Source of the DNA: WM-3-3 sp041660045
GTDB lineage: Bacteria > Pseudomonadota > Gammaproteobacteria > Methylococcales > Methylomonadaceae
Assembly (NCBI GenBank): GCA_041660045.1
Contig: JBAZXA010000005.1
Span: 62,001 to 126,000 of the forward strand
Length of the DNA: 64,000 bases
Direction: 5' to 3'
The first letter of the stretch is position 1, and the number at the start of each line of letters is the position of its first letter. This document shows positions 62,687-64,000 of this stretch, piece after piece. Below the pieces are notes generated by a model. The model saw only the letters and a program-made list of their open reading frames with translations, did not search any database and had not been told where the DNA came from. A program made the translations under genes and the position numbers.

Positions 62687-64000
62687 ATGACTAACTTTGC
62701 CCTTACAGCCATTTCTCCTATCGACGGCCGCTATGCTGAAAAAGTGGATCAACTACGCCCGATATTTAGCGAATATGGCTTAATAAGGTTCCGTGTCCAA
62801 GTAGAAATCCGCTGGCTACAAGCCTTAGCCGCCCACCCTCAGATCATAGAAGTTGCAACTTTAAGTGCGGCTGCTACGGAATTGTTAAATAACATCATTG
62901 ATAATTTTTCAGAGGCTGATGCCCAGCGCGTTAAAGATATAGAAAAAACCACCAACCACGATGTCAAAGCGGTGGAATATTTACTCAAAGAAAAAGTTAG
63001 CGGTTGCCTCGAACTTGAAAAAATTAGTGAGTTTATTCATTTTGCCTGTACTTCTGAAGACATCAATAATCTTGCTTATGCCTTAATGTTAAAAGAAGGT
63101 CGCGGTATTATCCTTAGCCAAATTGAAGATTGCATCAAGGCTATTACAAAAATTGCCCAGGCTACTGCAAACCAGCCCATGCTTTCACGCACACATGGCC
63201 AATCTGCTAGCCCCACGACTACCGGGAAAGAATTTGCCAATATTGCTGCGCGCATGCAACGCCAACAACAACAATTACAAGCTGTGGCGATATTAGGTAA
63301 AATTAATGGCGCTGTCGGTAACTACAATGCCCATTGCATTGCTTATCCCGAAGTGGATTGGCCCAAATTTGCCCAAGACTTTGTTGAATCACTAGGCCTG
63401 CAATTTAACCCTTACACGATCCAAATTGAGCCGCATGATTATATCGCCGAATTTTTCCATGCCTTAACGCGCTTTAACACCATACTACTTGATTTTAACC
63501 GCGATATTTGGGGATACATATCCTTGGGCTATTTTAGGCAAAAAACCATAGCCGGCGAAATCGGCTCGTCTACCATGCCACACAAAGTTAACCCTATAGA
63601 CTTTGAAAACTCCGAGGGCAATTTAGGTCTAGCCAATGCTTTGTTTGGTTTTTTAGCCGAAAAACTACCGGTTTCGCGTTGGCAACGTGATTTAACAGAT
63701 TCTACTGTATTACGTAACATAGGCGTTGGCATCGCGCATACCAGTATTGCCATACAAGCCAGCCTGAAAGGCATTTCTAAATTAGAAATCAACAGCGACA
63801 TCATAGAAGCTGATTTAAATGCCAATTGGGAAGTGTTAGCTGAACCCATTCAAACTGTTATGCGCCGTTACGGTATTGAAAAACCCTACGAAAAATTAAA
63901 GGAGTTAACCCGTGGCCAACGCATTAACAGCACACAACTACATGAATTCATAAACACTTTAGATATTCCTAGTGCCGCCAAATCAGCTTTATTGGAGCTC
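62687..64000 (+). CDS. purB: Adenylosuccinate lyase, 3' end outside window
   Basis: Cleaves adenylosuccinate and SAICAR in purine synthesis. 438 codons are present from the ATG at 62687, open to the end of the window; E. coli PurB has 456, so about 18 codons lie outside. SISPIDGRYAEKVDQL-like start (ALTAISPIDGRYAEKV), TSEDINNLAYALML and the fumarase/lyase signature SSTMPHKVNP at 294-303 are all seen. The pre-signature Ser294 is the expected catalytic residue. Confidence 0.97.
   Translation, partial: MTNFALTAISPIDGRYAEKVDQLRPIFSEYGLIRFRVQVEIRWLQALAAHPQIIEVATLSAAATELLNNIIDNFSEADAQRVKDIEKTTNHDVKAVEYLLKEKVSGCLELEKISEFIHFACTSEDINNLAYALMLKEGRGIILSQIEDCIKAITKIAQATANQPMLSRTHGQSASPTTTGKEFANIAARMQRQQQQLQAVAILGKINGAVGNYNAHCIAYPEVDWPKFAQDFVESLGLQFNPYTIQIEPHDYIAEFFHALTRFNTILLDFNRDIWGYISLGYFRQKTIAGEIGSSTMPHKVNPIDFENSEGNLGLANALFGFLAEKLPVSRWQRDLTDSTVLRNIGVGIAHTSIAIQASLKGISKLEINSDIIEADLNANWEVLAEPIQTVMRRYGIEKPYEKLKELTRGQRINSTQLHEFINTLDIPSAAKSALLEL

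Noticed and set aside
1..64000. CRISPR array, IS elements, integrons, phage genes, tRNA or rRNA genes, origin of replication
   Set aside because: I looked in the gaps and at gene edges and found no direct-repeat arrays, transposase motifs, terminal inverted repeats, cloverleaf candidates or DnaA-box clusters.

Overview
This window reads as core chromosome of a low-to-mid GC gammaproteobacterium (by eye around 43% G+C). Gene families and their order (hfq-hflX-hflK-hflC, nudJ-mnmA-purB, gyrA-serC-pheA-hisC-tyrA/aroA-cmk-rpsA-ihfB, aat-bpt-infA next to clpA-clpS) fit a Pseudomonas-like or Methylococcales-like lineage. The TyrA-AroA fusion, the complete gsp set and the many FeoABC, M16 and dienelactone-hydrolase genes make a methanotroph of the order Methylococcales my best guess. 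No methane-oxidation gene is present, so that placement is inference. I see no rRNA, tRNA, CRISPR array, insertion sequence, prophage or integrase.

Layout. 1-2474: end of dsbA, a GGDEF diguanylate cyclase and a DUF2058 gene. 2475-7690 (minus strand): a probable gene relic, a secreted dienelactone hydrolase, a ferredoxin, coaD, rsmD and a pair of M16 peptidases. 7794-9706: cyoE and a ybiB-like gene. 9723-14126: a double PilZ protein, a lytic-transglycosylase-like lipoprotein, an exported FKBP isomerase, rlmKL and an acylphosphatase. 14127-15129: a short orphan reading frame and a small secreted protein of three Cys/Trp repeats. 15130-26456 (minus): a complete type II secretion operon gspC-M followed by a GT-C-type membrane glycosyltransferase. 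26585-33557 (minus): mtgA, prfC, an orphan HerA-like ATPase and feoABC with a Fur-box-like site. 33836-44746 (minus): the mixed-function supraoperon gyrA-serC-pheA-hisC-tyrA/aroA-cmk-rpsA-ihfB, cut by two strong intrinsic terminators. 44923-52665 (minus): a second dienelactone hydrolase, a low-molecular-weight phosphatase, purA, hisZ, hflC, hflK, hflX and hfq. 53053-60891: ftsK, trxB and a complete N-degron set (aat, bpt, clpS, clpA) around infA. 61121-64000: nudJ, mnmA and the first 438 codons of purB.

How the genes work together. The gsp operon encodes the outer-membrane secretin, inner-membrane platform, ATPase and five pseudopilins; the prepilin peptidase must be elsewhere. Aat and Bpt add Leu to substrate N termini, ClpS recognises such termini and ClpA unfolds the substrates (ClpP is not here). 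The aromatic genes run from EPSP synthesis and chorismate to prephenate, phenylpyruvate and the aminotransferase step. FeoABC imports ferrous iron.

Nothing here is a clearly new system. The best candidates for a second look are the Cys/Trp repeat secreted protein (14431-14844), two gene relics or tiny genes that standard gene calling would miss (2555-2782 and 14141-14305), the orphan HerA-like ATPase, and the short GspC without a PDZ domain in an operon that ends with a GT-C enzyme.
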